From Methylobacterium sp. (lineage in GTDB: Bacteria; Pseudomonadota; Alphaproteobacteria; Rhizobiales; Beijerinckiaceae), in NCBI GenBank assembly GCA_021154065.1, contig JAJKJG010000117.1:1-14225 (forward strand): a stretch of 14,225 nt of DNA. Direction: 5' to 3'. Both the position numbers and the translations under genes were made by a program. The number at the start of each line of letters is the position of its first letter. Position 1 is the first letter of the stretch. Under the pieces are notes generated by a model, which saw only the letters and a program-made list of their open reading frames with translations, ran no database searches and was not told the DNA's origin. Shown one piece after another: positions 1 through 6,939 of the stretch.

Positions 1-99
1 CGCAGCGGCAAGGTCAGCGTCGTCAAGCGCGGCGAGGCGAGGGTGGTCGAGGTGAGGGTCGAGGACGGGGTCCAGGTGGTGCGGGTCGAGGTGATGTGA
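1..99 (+). CDS. C-terminal fragment of an unidentified protein
   Basis: The first frame is open from base 1 and ends at a TGA at 97-99, giving the last 32 residues of a protein whose start lies outside the window. The tail alternates valine with charged residues (for example VVEVRVEDGVQVVRVEVM), which suggests beta strands at the end of a soluble domain. Codon use is G/C-rich in third position like the genes downstream, so I take it as a real gene end. I do not recognise the family. An 86-base gap separates it from the phosphate genes, so it is probably not in the same operon. Confidence 0.55.
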   Translation, partial: RSGKVSVVKRGEARVVEVRVEDGVQVVRVEVM

Positions 100-185
100 G
101 GAACCGGCCCAGAGCCGATGAGCCCCTTCTTCTCCGCTGCGCGTTGATGGGCTAGGTCCATCCCCGAGACCGACGAGGTGACCGG

Positions 186-827
186 ATGCGCTGGCTGCAA
201 GCGATCCTGCCGAAAGAAGAGCGGTTCTTCGCTCTCTTCGCCGAACATGCGCGCGCCGTCGTCGCCGGCGCCGAAGCCTTGAAAAGCGCGCTTGCCGGCG
301 GGGCGGCGCTCGCGCCGAACCTCAAGACCGTGATGGATTGCGAGCACGAGGGCGACCGCGTCACCCGCGAGGTGCTGCTCGCCGTGCGGCGCTCCTTCAT
401 CACCCCGTTCGATCGCGGCGACATCACCCGCCTGATCCAGTCGATGGACGACGCCATCGACCAGATGCAGAAGACGGCGAAGACCATCCTGCTCTTCGGG
501 GTGACGCGGTTCGAGCCCGAGATGATGCAGATGGCGGAATGCATCGTCCGCGCCTCGGGCCTGATGCAGGAGGCGGTGCCGCTGCTGTCGACGATCAGCA
601 AGAACATCGGGCCGCTGAACAGCCTGACCGAGAAGATCGTGCGGGTCGAGAGCGAGGCCGACGACATCTACGACGCCGCCCGCAAGCGGCTCTTCGAGGA
701 GAGGGCGAGGACCGAGCCGGTCGATTTCTGGGTCGCGATGGAGATCATGGAGCACTTGGAGAAGGTCGCCGACAGCCTCGACGACGTCGCGAACGAGATC
801 CACAGCATCGTCACCGAGCACGTCTGA
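186..827 (+). CDS. DUF47 family PhoU-like accessory protein of a PiT phosphate transporter
   Basis: This 213-residue protein belongs to the DUF47 (PhoU_div) family of all-helical, metal-binding cytoplasmic proteins, which normally sit next to PiT phosphate transporters and are thought to modulate them. The family signatures are visible: DCEHEGDRVTREV near residues 51-63, FITPFDRGDITRLIQSMDDAID near 71-92, and a second acidic motif ESEADDIYD in the C-terminal half. The acidic clusters match the E-x-x-x-D metal ligands of PhoU-like bundles. The start is ATG 186, preceded by GAGGTG at 175-180. The stop lies only 8 bases before the GTG of the PiT gene, so the two are almost certainly co-transcribed. 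I see no Pho box upstream. Family is confident; exact regulatory role is inferred from context. Confidence 0.93.
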   Translation: MRWLQAILPKEERFFALFAEHARAVVAGAEALKSALAGGAALAPNLKTVMDCEHEGDRVTREVLLAVRRSFITPFDRGDITRLIQSMDDAIDQMQKTAKTILLFGVTRFEPEMMQMAECIVRASGLMQEAVPLLSTISKNIGPLNSLTEKIVRVESEADDIYDAARKRLFEERARTEPVDFWVAMEIMEHLEKVADSLDDVANEIHSIVTEHV

Positions 828-835
828 GGCCGGGC

Positions 836-1843
836 GTGGACGCCGTCGTCGTCAGCTTCCCCCTGCTCGTCGGGCTGATCTTCATCGCCCTGCTGTTCGA
901 TTTTCTGAACGGGCTGCACGACGCCGCGAACTCGATCGCGACCATCGTCTCGACGCGCGTGCTGAGCCCGCGCTACGCGGTGCTGTGGGCGGCGTTCTTC
1001 AACTTCATCGCCTTCCTGTTCTTCGGCCTCCACGTCGCCGAGACCATCGGCAAGGGCATCGTCGAGGCGAGCGTCATCGACGCCCGGGTGGTGTTCGGCG
1101 CGCTCATGGGGGCGATCGTCTGGAACGTCGTCACCTGGATCGGCGGCATCCCGTCCTCGAGCTCGCACGCGCTCGTCGGCGGCCTGCTCGGCGCCGGCAT
1201 CGCCAAGGCCGGCAGCCCCGGCATCGTCTGGGCGGGCGTGCTCAAGACCGCCTCCGGGATCGTGCTGTCGCCGGCCGTCGGCTTCACGCTGGCGATCGTC
1301 CTCGTCGTCATCGTGACCTGGACCTTCGCGCGCATGTCGCCCTATGTCGTCGACCGCTATTTCCGCATCTTCCAGTTCCTCTCCGCGGCGCTGTACTCGA
1401 TCGGGCACGGGGCGAACGACGCCCAGAAGACGATGGGGATCATCGCCGTCCTGCTCTACTCGCAGGGCTATCTGTCCGGCGCGTTCCACGTGCCCTTGTG
1501 GGTGATCCTCGCCGCCCAGAGCGCGATGGGGCTCGGGACGCTGTTCGGCGGCTGGCGGATCGTGAAGACGATGGGCTCGAAGATCACGCGCCTGACGCCG
1601 ATGCAGGGCTTCTGCGCCGAGACCGGCGGCGCCATCACGCTGTTCCTCGCGACCGAGCTCGGCGTGCCGGTCTCGACGACGCACACCATCACCGGAGCGA
1701 TCATCGGCGTCGGCGCGGCGCGGCGCGTCTCCGCCGTGCGCTGGGGCGTCGCCCGCGGCATCCTCGTCGCCTGGATCGTCACCATCCCGGCCTCGGCGCT
1801 GATCGCGGCGCTGTTCTACGGCCTCGCGCGCCTCTTCGTTTAG
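836..1843 (+). CDS. pit: PiT family inorganic phosphate transporter
   Basis: This is an integral membrane protein of 335 residues in the PiT family, which imports phosphate, usually as a metal-phosphate complex driven by proton symport. The duplicated family signature is present: FDFLNGLHDAANSIA close to the N-terminus and SIGHGANDAQKTMGI in the middle, each followed by hydrophobic helices, about ten in all. Conserved GGIPSSSSHALVGG and GVPVSTTHTITGAI segments lie in the two halves. The reading frame stays open far upstream (to 338) inside the DUF47 gene, but the first residues that look like the family begin at GTG 836, which has GAGG at 826-829. The stretch before it is a shadow of the DUF47 gene. 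The length fits short bacterial PiT proteins. It lies 8 bases after the DUF47 gene. Confidence 0.93.
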   Translation: MDAVVVSFPLLVGLIFIALLFDFLNGLHDAANSIATIVSTRVLSPRYAVLWAAFFNFIAFLFFGLHVAETIGKGIVEASVIDARVVFGALMGAIVWNVVTWIGGIPSSSSHALVGGLLGAGIAKAGSPGIVWAGVLKTASGIVLSPAVGFTLAIVLVVIVTWTFARMSPYVVDRYFRIFQFLSAALYSIGHGANDAQKTMGIIAVLLYSQGYLSGAFHVPLWVILAAQSAMGLGTLFGGWRIVKTMGSKITRLTPMQGFCAETGGAITLFLATELGVPVSTTHTITGAIIGVGAARRVSAVRWGVARGILVAWIVTIPASALIAALFYGLARLFV

Positions 1844-1900
1844 CCGCGTGACACGCCAAAGCCGCGCCCCTAAAAGCCCTCGAAAAGCGAAAGGGATGGC

Positions 1901-3088
1901 GTGGCGGACAACTTCCAGGGGGACCTTGCCGCGGTGGCGCGAATCGACGCGGTGCCGACGATCCTCGAGGTTGTGTGCCGCACCACCGGCATGGGCTTTG
2001 CCGCGGTGGCGCGGGTCACCGACGAGCGCTGGATCGCCTGCGCGGTGCGCGACGAGATCAGCTTCGGGCTGAAGCCCGGAGGCGAGCTCAAGCTCGAGAC
2101 GACGATCTGCAACGAGATCCGGGCGAGCGGCGAGGGCGTCGTCATCGACCATGTTGCCGACGACGAGGCCTTCTGCGGCCACCCGACGCCGGCGATGTAC
2201 GGCTTTCAGAGCTACATCTCGATGCCGATCGTCCGGCCCGGCGGCGCCTTCTTCGGCACGCTGTGCGCGATCGACCCGCGGCCGGCGAGCCTGAAGCGGC
2301 CCGAGGTCGCGCAGATGTTCCGGCTGTTCGCCGATCTCATCGCCTTCTACCTCGAGGCCGACGAGAGGATGGCGGCGACCGAGGCGGCGCTCCTCGACGA
2401 GCGCCAGGCGGCGGAGCTGCGCGAGCAGTTCATCGCCGTGCTCGGCCACGATCTGCGCAACCCGCTCGCCTCGATCGACGCCGGCGTGCGCATGCTGCAG
2501 AAGGAAGCGCTCGGCGGCCGGGGGCCGGCGATCGTGCGCCTCGTGCAGAGCAGCGTCTCGCGGATGGCCGAGCTCATCGACAACGTGCTCGATTTCGCCC
2601 GCGGGCGCCTCGGCGGCGGCCTCAAGCTCGACCTCAACGCCGAGGCGCGCCTGCGGCCGGTGCTGGAGCAGGTGGTCGCCGAGCTGAGGTCGGCCTGGCC
2701 GGAGCGGGCGATCGAGACGGCGCTCGTCATCGACCAGCCGGTCAACTGCGACCGCGCCCGCATCGCCCAGCTGCTCTCGAATCTCCTCGGCAACGCGCTG
2801 ACGCATGGCGCGCCGGACGCGCCGGTGCGGGTCAGCGCTTCGAGCGACGGCGACGTCTTCGCGCTGTCGGTCGAGAACAAGGGCGAGCCGATCCCGCCCG
2901 GCACCGTCGATCGCCTCTTCCAGCCGTTCTTCCGCGGCGCCGGGCGCACCGGGCAGCAGGGCTTGGGCCTCGGGCTCTATATCGCCGCCGAGATCGCCCG
3001 CGCCCATGGCGGCACGCTGACGGTCGCCTCCTCGCCCGAGCGCACCCGCTTCACACTGCGCATGCCGCGCGGAGATGCGGGCGCATGA
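1901..3088 (+). CDS. Soluble GAF-domain sensor histidine kinase
   Basis: This 395-residue cytoplasmic protein has no membrane segment or signal peptide. Residues about 15-150 form a GAF sensory domain with the typical FQSYISMPI and FFGTLCAIDP motifs, followed by a short coiled linker. A HisKA domain has its H box at GHDLRNPLASI with phospho-acceptor His183. The HATPase domain has the N box LLSNLLGNALTH (Asn294, Asn298) and G2 box GLGLGL (354-359). The G1 box reads ENKGEPIPPG, with Asn326 where many kinases have Asp. The start is GTG 1901 with AAGGGA at 1891-1896; the ATG at 1896 is out of frame. No response regulator is nearby, so the partner is unknown. It overlaps the hydrolase gene by ATGA, implying translational coupling. 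The ligand of the GAF domain cannot be told from sequence. Confidence 0.92.
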   Translation: MADNFQGDLAAVARIDAVPTILEVVCRTTGMGFAAVARVTDERWIACAVRDEISFGLKPGGELKLETTICNEIRASGEGVVIDHVADDEAFCGHPTPAMYGFQSYISMPIVRPGGAFFGTLCAIDPRPASLKRPEVAQMFRLFADLIAFYLEADERMAATEAALLDERQAAELREQFIAVLGHDLRNPLASIDAGVRMLQKEALGGRGPAIVRLVQSSVSRMAELIDNVLDFARGRLGGGLKLDLNAEARLRPVLEQVVAELRSAWPERAIETALVIDQPVNCDRARIAQLLSNLLGNALTHGAPDAPVRVSASSDGDVFALSVENKGEPIPPGTVDRLFQPFFRGAGRTGQQGLGLGLYIAAEIARAHGGTLTVASSPERTRFTLRMPRGDAGA

Positions 3089-3978
3089 GCAAGCTCTTCA
3101 CCGGCGCCGCCGGCAATCGGCTCGTCGCGAACGAGATCGGGCATGGCCCGCGCTCGGCGCTCTTGCTGCACGGCGGTGGGCAGACGCGGCATGCTTGGGC
3201 GAAGACCGCGCATCGGCTCGCCGATGCCGGCTGGCGCGTCGTCGCGGTCGACCAGCGCGGCCATGGCGACAGCGCGTGGGTCGCCGACGGGTCGTACACC
3301 TTGGCCGAGTATGCCGCCGACGCCGCGGCAGTCGCGAGCGCGATCGCGGCGCCGCATGAGCCCGCGCCGGTGGCGGTCGGGGCGTCGCTCGGCGGCATCG
3401 CGGCGCTTCTCGCGCTTGGGCAGGCGCGAGGGGAGGGCAGGGCGCCGCCGTTCTCGGGGCTGATCCTCGTCGACGTCGTGCCGAAGATGGACCCGCGCGG
3501 CGTCGAGCACGTGCAGGGCTTCATGCGGGCGCGTGCCGCGGAGGGCTTCGGCTCCGTCGAAGAAGCGGCGGATGCGGTCGCGGCCTATCTCCCGCATCGC
3601 CCGCGACCGCGCTCGCTCGACGGCTTGCGGAAGAACCTGCGGCTTCACGCCGACGGGCGCTGGCGCTGGCATTGGGACCCGCGCTTCCTCGACGGCCCGC
3701 GCCCCGTCGACAGCGGCCGCCAACAGGTCGAGCCGGCGCTCGAGCGCGCCGTCCGCTCGCTTTTTGTGCCGACGCTTCTCGTGCGCGGCGGCGCGAGCGA
3801 GCTTGTCAGCCGGGCCGCCGCCGAGGCGTTCCTCGCGATGGCCCCAGGCTCCGAGCTTGCCGACGTCGCCGAGGCGCGCCACATGGTAGCGGGCGACCGC
3901 AACGATGCCTTCGCCGACGCGATCCTGGCGTTTCTGGCGCGCCGCTTCCCGGTGCCGCGCGAAGCGGCGGCGGAATGA
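3085..3978 (+). CDS. Alpha/beta fold hydrolase
   Basis: This is a cytosolic alpha/beta hydrolase of 297 residues. The oxyanion motif HGGG lies at 29-32 and the early DQRGHGDS motif at 56-63. The nucleophile elbow GASLGG carries Ser101. The C-terminal histidine is His266 in ARHMVAGD. At the usual acid position the motif is RGGASELVS, giving Glu239 where most relatives have Asp. The domain order fits epoxide-hydrolase or esterase-like members, but the substrate cannot be assigned. The frame is open from 1975 inside the kinase gene; the true start is the ATG at 3085, which shares ATGA with the kinase stop, and the protein aligns with the family from there. The overlap puts it in one transcript with the GAF kinase. 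Confidence 0.9.
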   Translation: MSKLFTGAAGNRLVANEIGHGPRSALLLHGGGQTRHAWAKTAHRLADAGWRVVAVDQRGHGDSAWVADGSYTLAEYAADAAAVASAIAAPHEPAPVAVGASLGGIAALLALGQARGEGRAPPFSGLILVDVVPKMDPRGVEHVQGFMRARAAEGFGSVEEAADAVAAYLPHRPRPRSLDGLRKNLRLHADGRWRWHWDPRFLDGPRPVDSGRQQVEPALERAVRSLFVPTLLVRGGASELVSRAAAEAFLAMAPGSELADVAEARHMVAGDRNDAFADAILAFLARRFPVPREAAAE

Positions 3979-4029
3979 GCCGTCAGCCATGACAAGCCAT
4001 GACCGGCGCGCATCGCACGCGTCCCCAGA

Positions 4030-4043
4030 TATGGTAATCTAAA
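4030..4043 (+). promoter_or_regulatory. AT-rich promoter-like segment before cysE
   Basis: The 93-base gap before cysE is GC-rich except for TATGGTAATCTAAA at 4030-4043. It contains two possible -10 hexamers, TATGGT (4030-4035) and TCTAAA (4038-4043). No good -35 box lies at 16-18 bases from either. A similar TATGGT-CTAAT segment precedes the CBS gene at 10458-10468. It is a likely promoter core but the exact hexamer is uncertain. Confidence 0.35.
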
Positions 4044-4071
4044 AACGTCGAGCCGGTTCGAGGAGGCGAGC

Positions 4072-4905
4072 ATGTCCCAGGTCGTCGCAAGGGCGGAGGC
4101 GCCCGAAATTGCCGGCGTCGTCGATCCCGTCTGGGCGAAGCTGCGCCAGGAGGCCGAGGCGGCGATCCGCCAGGAGCCGTCGCTCACGAGCTTCATCCTG
4201 ACGATGATCCTCAACCACGACACCCTCGAATCCGCCGTCGCCCACCGCGTCGCGGCCCGGCTCGGGCACCCGACGCTCTCGGCCGACCTCATCGGCCAGA
4301 CCTTCTGCGAGGCGCTCGCGGCCGATCCGGCGATCGGCGACGCCTTCCGATCCGATCTCCTCGCGGTTGCCGACCGCGACCCGGCCTGCACCCGCCTTAT
4401 CGAGCCGATGCTCTACTTCAAGGGCTTCCACGCTCTCGAGACGCACCGCCTCGCCCACTGGCTGTGGCAGGGTGGGCGGCACGATTTCGCGCTCTACCTC
4501 CAGAGCCGGTCCTCGGAGGTGTTCCAGACCGACATCAACCCGGCGGCCCGGATCGGGCGCGGCATCTTCCTCGACCATGCGACCGGCCTCGTCGTCGGCG
4601 CGACCGCCGTCGTCGAGGACAACGTCTCGATCCTGCAGGACGTGACGCTCGGCGGCACCGGCAAGGAGCGCGGCGACCGCCACCCCAAGATCCGTCAGGG
4701 CGTGCTGATCGGGGCCGGCGCCAAGATCCTCGGCAACATCGAGGTCGGGCAATGCGCCCGGGTCGCTGCGGGCTCGGTCGTGCTCCAGCCGGTGCCGCGC
4801 AACACCACGGTCGCGGGCGTGCCGGCGAAGGTCGTCGGCACCGCCGGCTGCGCCGAGCCCGCCCGCTCGATGGACCAGATCCTGTCCGAGCTCAGCGCCG
4901 ACTGA
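4072..4905 (+). CDS. cysE: Serine O-acetyltransferase
   Basis: CysE transfers acetyl from acetyl-CoA to serine, making O-acetylserine, the committed step of cysteine synthesis in the cytosol. The 277-residue protein has an N-terminal helical SATase domain (about 15-150, including YFKGFHALETHRLAHW at 115-130) and a left-handed beta-helix of hexapeptide repeats (about 155-255). Catalytic and substrate residues are in place: Asp154 in QTDINP, His169 in FLDHATG and His204 in GDRHPKI. The C-terminus ends ELSAD rather than in the isoleucine that enterobacterial CysE inserts into the O-acetylserine sulfhydrylase active site. The start is ATG 4072 with a strong AGGAGG at 4061-4066. It is followed 69 bases later by a DUF3126 gene, a pairing I know from other Hyphomicrobiales. 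Confidence 0.96.
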   Translation: MSQVVARAEAPEIAGVVDPVWAKLRQEAEAAIRQEPSLTSFILTMILNHDTLESAVAHRVAARLGHPTLSADLIGQTFCEALAADPAIGDAFRSDLLAVADRDPACTRLIEPMLYFKGFHALETHRLAHWLWQGGRHDFALYLQSRSSEVFQTDINPAARIGRGIFLDHATGLVVGATAVVEDNVSILQDVTLGGTGKERGDRHPKIRQGVLIGAGAKILGNIEVGQCARVAAGSVVLQPVPRNTTVAGVPAKVVGTAGCAEPARSMDQILSELSAD

Positions 4906-4906
4906 T

Positions 4907-4952
4907 GGGCGCCGCTTGCCCCGGCCGTTGCGCCGTGGCAAGCGTCCCGCCC
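4907..4952 (+). repeat. Hairpin between cysE and the DUF3126 gene
   Basis: CGCTTGCC at 4913-4920 is the exact reverse complement of GGCAAGCG at 4937-4944, with a 16-base loop. Outer bases GGGCG (4907-4911) can pair with CGCCC (4948-4952) across a small internal loop. No T-run follows on the plus strand, so it is not a classical terminator. It could be a processing or mRNA-stability stem within the operon. Confidence 0.5.
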
Positions 4953-4974
4953 CGCCACCGTCACGAGGCCTGAA

Positions 4975-5187
4975 GTGGACAAGAGCGAGCTCGCCAAAGT
5001 CGAGCGTTATCTGCGCCGGACCTTCTCGAACCATTCGATCCGGGTCGTCGGGCGGCCGAAGAAGGATGATCTCGCCGAGGTTTATATCGGCGAGGAATTC
5101 GTGGCGACGCTGTCGCTCGACGACGAGGACGGCGACCGGTCCTACGTGCTCACCATGTCGATCCTCGACACCGATCTCACGGAGTGA
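4975..5187 (+). CDS. DUF3126 family protein
   Basis: This 70-residue soluble protein matches the DUF3126 family, small alphaproteobacterial proteins of unknown function. Typical features are the opening MDKSELAKVERYLRRTF, the central RPKKDDLAEVYIGEEF and the acidic LDDEDGDRSY before the C-terminus. It is charged and has no signal or membrane segment. The start is GTG 4975, with GAGG at 4964-4967, giving the family's standard N-terminus. It lies 69 bases after cysE on the same strand, and that neighbourhood hints at a role linked to sulfur or cysteine metabolism, but nothing in the sequence shows a reaction. Confidence 0.88.
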   Translation: MDKSELAKVERYLRRTFSNHSIRVVGRPKKDDLAEVYIGEEFVATLSLDDEDGDRSYVLTMSILDTDLTE

Positions 5188-5198
5188 TGCGCCGCCGG

Positions 5199-5213
5199 CG
5201 TTTACCTTAAACG
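5199..5213. repeat. Short perfect inverted repeat CGTTTA-CCT-TAAACG
   Basis: CGTTTA at 5199-5204 is mirrored by TAAACG at 5208-5213 with a 3-base spacer. It lies 11 bases after the DUF3126 stop and about 10 bases before the CtrA-type site. It could be an operator or a weak stem; no T-run follows. Confidence 0.4.
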
Positions 5214-5223
5214 AGCGAGCCGC

Positions 5224-5238
5224 TTAACCTCTCGTTAA
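5224..5238 (+). promoter_or_regulatory. CtrA-type binding site TTAA-N7-TTAA
   Basis: TTAA at 5224-5227 and TTAA at 5235-5238 are exactly 7 bases apart, matching the full consensus of the alphaproteobacterial cell-cycle regulator CtrA. The site also lies in a perfect inverted repeat, GCTTAAC (5222-5228) and GTTAAGC (5234-5240). It sits 38 bases upstream of the ATG of the small membrane protein gene, close enough to overlap its promoter. The match is seen directly; binding is inferred. Confidence 0.5.
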
Positions 5239-5276
5239 GCCTCAGGCATGGTGCAGGGCGCGCAACCGGAGCCGCC

Positions 5277-5606
5277 ATGCCGATCGACCCCGCCGCGATC
5301 GAGAGCCTTCAGGCGCTGGCGCTCGGCTTCGCCTTCGCCGGCCTCGTCGCGACGGCCTTCGAACTCTTCGCCGAGCGCCGGGCGAGCTTTACGCTGCTCC
5401 AGGCCGGCGGGCTCGCGGCGGTCGCCTGCGTGCCGCTCGTCGTCTTCTGCGCCCCGTTCATCATCCTGCGCAACACCATCCGCGGCCGCCGCCTCGAGCG
5501 CCGGCCGATGTCATTCGTCATGCTGGCGACGATCCTTGCATGCGTCTGGAGCCTGATCTCGGGGCGTCTCGTGCTCGACGTCGCGCAAATCATCACCGGC
5601 GCTTGA
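5277..5606 (+). CDS. Small inner-membrane protein, possibly DUF6949 family
   Basis: This 109-residue protein has three likely membrane helices at about 12-30, 42-65 and 79-98. A basic loop with RNTIRGRRLERR (65-76) lies between the second and third helices and is probably cytoplasmic. The pattern ALGFAFAGLVATAFELFAERRASF resembles a small family widely conserved in Hyphomicrobiales that I tentatively recall as DUF6949; the number should be checked. The start is ATG 5277, preceded by GGAG at 5269-5272. It lies 89 bases after the DUF3126 gene and has its own upstream CtrA-type site, so it may be transcribed separately. No function is known to me. Confidence 0.8.
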   Translation: MPIDPAAIESLQALALGFAFAGLVATAFELFAERRASFTLLQAGGLAAVACVPLVVFCAPFIILRNTIRGRRLERRPMSFVMLATILACVWSLISGRLVLDVAQIITGA

Positions 5607-5661
5607 CGGAGCCCTAACCCTCGCGCACTGCTCGCGAATTCTCCGGAACCGCGAGATCCGC

Positions 5662-6192
5662 ATGCCCCTCTACGCGCTTGACGACCGCACGCCCGAGCTT
5701 CCGGCCTCCGGCCGCTTCTGGATCGCCCCCGATGCTCACGTCATCGGCCGTGTCCGCCTCGGCGAGGATGCGAGCGTATGGTTCGGCTCGGTCGCTCGCG
5801 GCGACAACGAGCTGATCGATCTCGGCCCGCGCGTGAACATCCAGGAAGGGTCGATGCTCCACACCGACCCGGGCTTCCCGATGACGATCGGCGCCGACTG
5901 CACCATCGGCCACCATGCCATCCTGCACGGCTGCACGATCGGCGCGAATTCGCTCATCGGCATGGGGGCGACGGTGCTGAACGGAGCGCGCATCGGCGCG
6001 AACAGCCTCGTCGGCGCGAACGCGCTCGTCACCGAAGGCAAGGAGTTCCCGGACAATTCGCTGATCGTCGGCGCACCCGCGAAGGCGATCCGCACCCTCG
6101 ACGCGCAATCGGCCGAGCGCCTGCGCCAGACGGCGCTGCACTATGTCCGGAACTGGCAGCGCTTCGCCGCCGGGCTGCGGCGGCTCGATTGA
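5662..6192 (+). CDS. Gamma-class carbonic anhydrase-like hexapeptide protein
   Basis: This 176-residue left-handed beta-helix protein belongs to the gamma-carbonic anhydrase family (YrdA/PaaY/CaiE type). The metal ligands of the Cam family are present: His67 in MLHTD, and His84 and His89 in GHHAILHG with the correct 5-residue spacing. Arg46 and Asp48 in RGDN, and Asn59 and Gln61 in NIQEG, match the conserved core. Hexapeptide repeats run from about 20 to 150, followed by a C-terminal helix (LRQTALHYVRNWQRF). Many family members are zinc-binding trimers with weak or unproven carbonic anhydrase activity, so the reaction is uncertain. It starts at ATG 5662, 55 bases after the small membrane protein, and converges on the protease gene at 6208 with a 15-base gap. 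Confidence 0.92.
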   Translation: MPLYALDDRTPELPASGRFWIAPDAHVIGRVRLGEDASVWFGSVARGDNELIDLGPRVNIQEGSMLHTDPGFPMTIGADCTIGHHAILHGCTIGANSLIGMGATVLNGARIGANSLVGANALVTEGKEFPDNSLIVGAPAKAIRTLDAQSAERLRQTALHYVRNWQRFAAGLRRLD

Positions 6193-6207
6193 GGAGCGGC
6201 GCGGAGA

Positions 6208-6894
6208 CTACCGGTTCGCGGTCGCGGTCGGCGAGGTCACGCCGCCGAGCGAGGTCCAGGCCATCGAGTCGTGACCCTCGCGCTTGACGTAGACGTAGCC
6301 GGTCTCATCCCACGGCAGGACGGCATTGGTCTTGTTGTCGAGGATGTAGTCGCCGCGGTCGGTGCGGATCATCAGCACCGCGTGCCCCTCGTTGAGCTCG
6401 TCGATGACGACCGTCATCCGCATCGCGCGCTGCGGCAGGCCGCGCTCGCGCAAGAGCTTGCGCTTGAGGAGCTGGTAGTCCTCGCAGTCGCCGTAGCCGT
6501 CGTCAGGGAAGTCCCAGCGGTCGACGACACCCCAATGCGCCTTGTCGGTCATCGGCTTGATGCGGCCGTTGACGCGCCGGTTGACCGCGACGATCGTCTT
6601 CCAGATCTCCGCCGACATCGCGACCTTGGCGGGCTCGGAGGTATCGACCGCGCATTCGGAAGGGTAACGGCGGCAGAAGTCGTTCCAGGCCGCGACCGGG
6701 CGGGCGCTGCCGTTGTTCTCGATCGCCTGCGCGTTCGCCGGCAGCGAGGCGACGGTCTGGGCTTGCGTCGCCCCGCCGAGGACCAGCGTCAGACCGATAA
6801 GACCTGCTTTGGCGATGCCGGAGACCGTGCTAAGGATCCCGGCCACCGGACTTTGAACGCAGGTATGGAGACGCCCCTCAAGCGTATGCCGCAT
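6208..6894 (-). CDS. LapG-like transglutaminase-like cysteine protease (DUF920), copy 1
   Basis: This is a 228-residue bacterial transglutaminase-like cysteine protease (BTLCP, DUF920), the family of LapG, a periplasmic protease that trims surface adhesins. The triad is Cys137 in DGYGDCEDYQLLK, His171 in EGHAVLMIRTDRGD and Asp186 in YILDNKT. Asp136 and Glu138 flank the cysteine as do the calcium ligands of LapG. Cys74 and Cys81 could form a disulfide. A hydrophobic segment at 29-42 ending AQTVAS suggests export, although the 28 residues before it are long for a signal peptide. An internal GTG at codon 17 could give a shorter leader. The ATG at 6894 has GGTGGGG just upstream. It is a tandem paralogue of the gene at 7203-7832. 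Confidence 0.9.
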   Translation of the reverse strand: MRHTLEGRLHTCVQSPVAGILSTVSGIAKAGLIGLTLVLGGATQAQTVASLPANAQAIENNGSARPVAAWNDFCRRYPSECAVDTSEPAKVAMSAEIWKTIVAVNRRVNGRIKPMTDKAHWGVVDRWDFPDDGYGDCEDYQLLKRKLLRERGLPQRAMRMTVVIDELNEGHAVLMIRTDRGDYILDNKTNAVLPWDETGYVYVKREGHDSMAWTSLGGVTSPTATANR

Positions 6895-6918
6895 GCCCCA
6901 CCAGCCGTTTTGGTTTTA

Positions 6919-6939
6919 ATTGTATTTTCACCAAGGTGA
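6919..6939 (-). promoter_or_regulatory. Possible -10 box and operator of protease copy 1
   Basis: On the minus strand TACAAT (plus 6919-6924) lies 24 bases before the ATG and matches the -10 consensus at five of six positions. Directly upstream of it is an inverted repeat, TCACC (6928-6932) and GGTGA (6935-6939) with a 2-base spacer, at a position where a regulator would affect transcription. No -35 box stands at 17 bases, which would suit an activated promoter. TTGACC exists on the minus strand 30 bases upstream of the -10, too far to be its partner. Confidence 0.3.

Noticed and set aside
338..835. An N-terminal extension of PiT through the DUF47 gene
   Set aside because: The translation is Arg-rich and hydrophilic, unlike PiT; the family sequence starts at GTG 836 with its own ribosome site.
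668..3007. A 779-codon open frame on the minus strand opposite the PiT and kinase genes
   Set aside because: It is the antisense shadow of high-GC plus-strand genes; its translation is low-complexity Arg/Asp/Glu/Ala-rich with no family signature, while the plus strand carries clear PiT and kinase motifs.
5607..5661. A possible promoter or stem before the carbonic anhydrase gene
   Set aside because: Short matches of TCGCG/CGCGA are expected in this GC-rich sequence, and no -35/-10 pair is visible.
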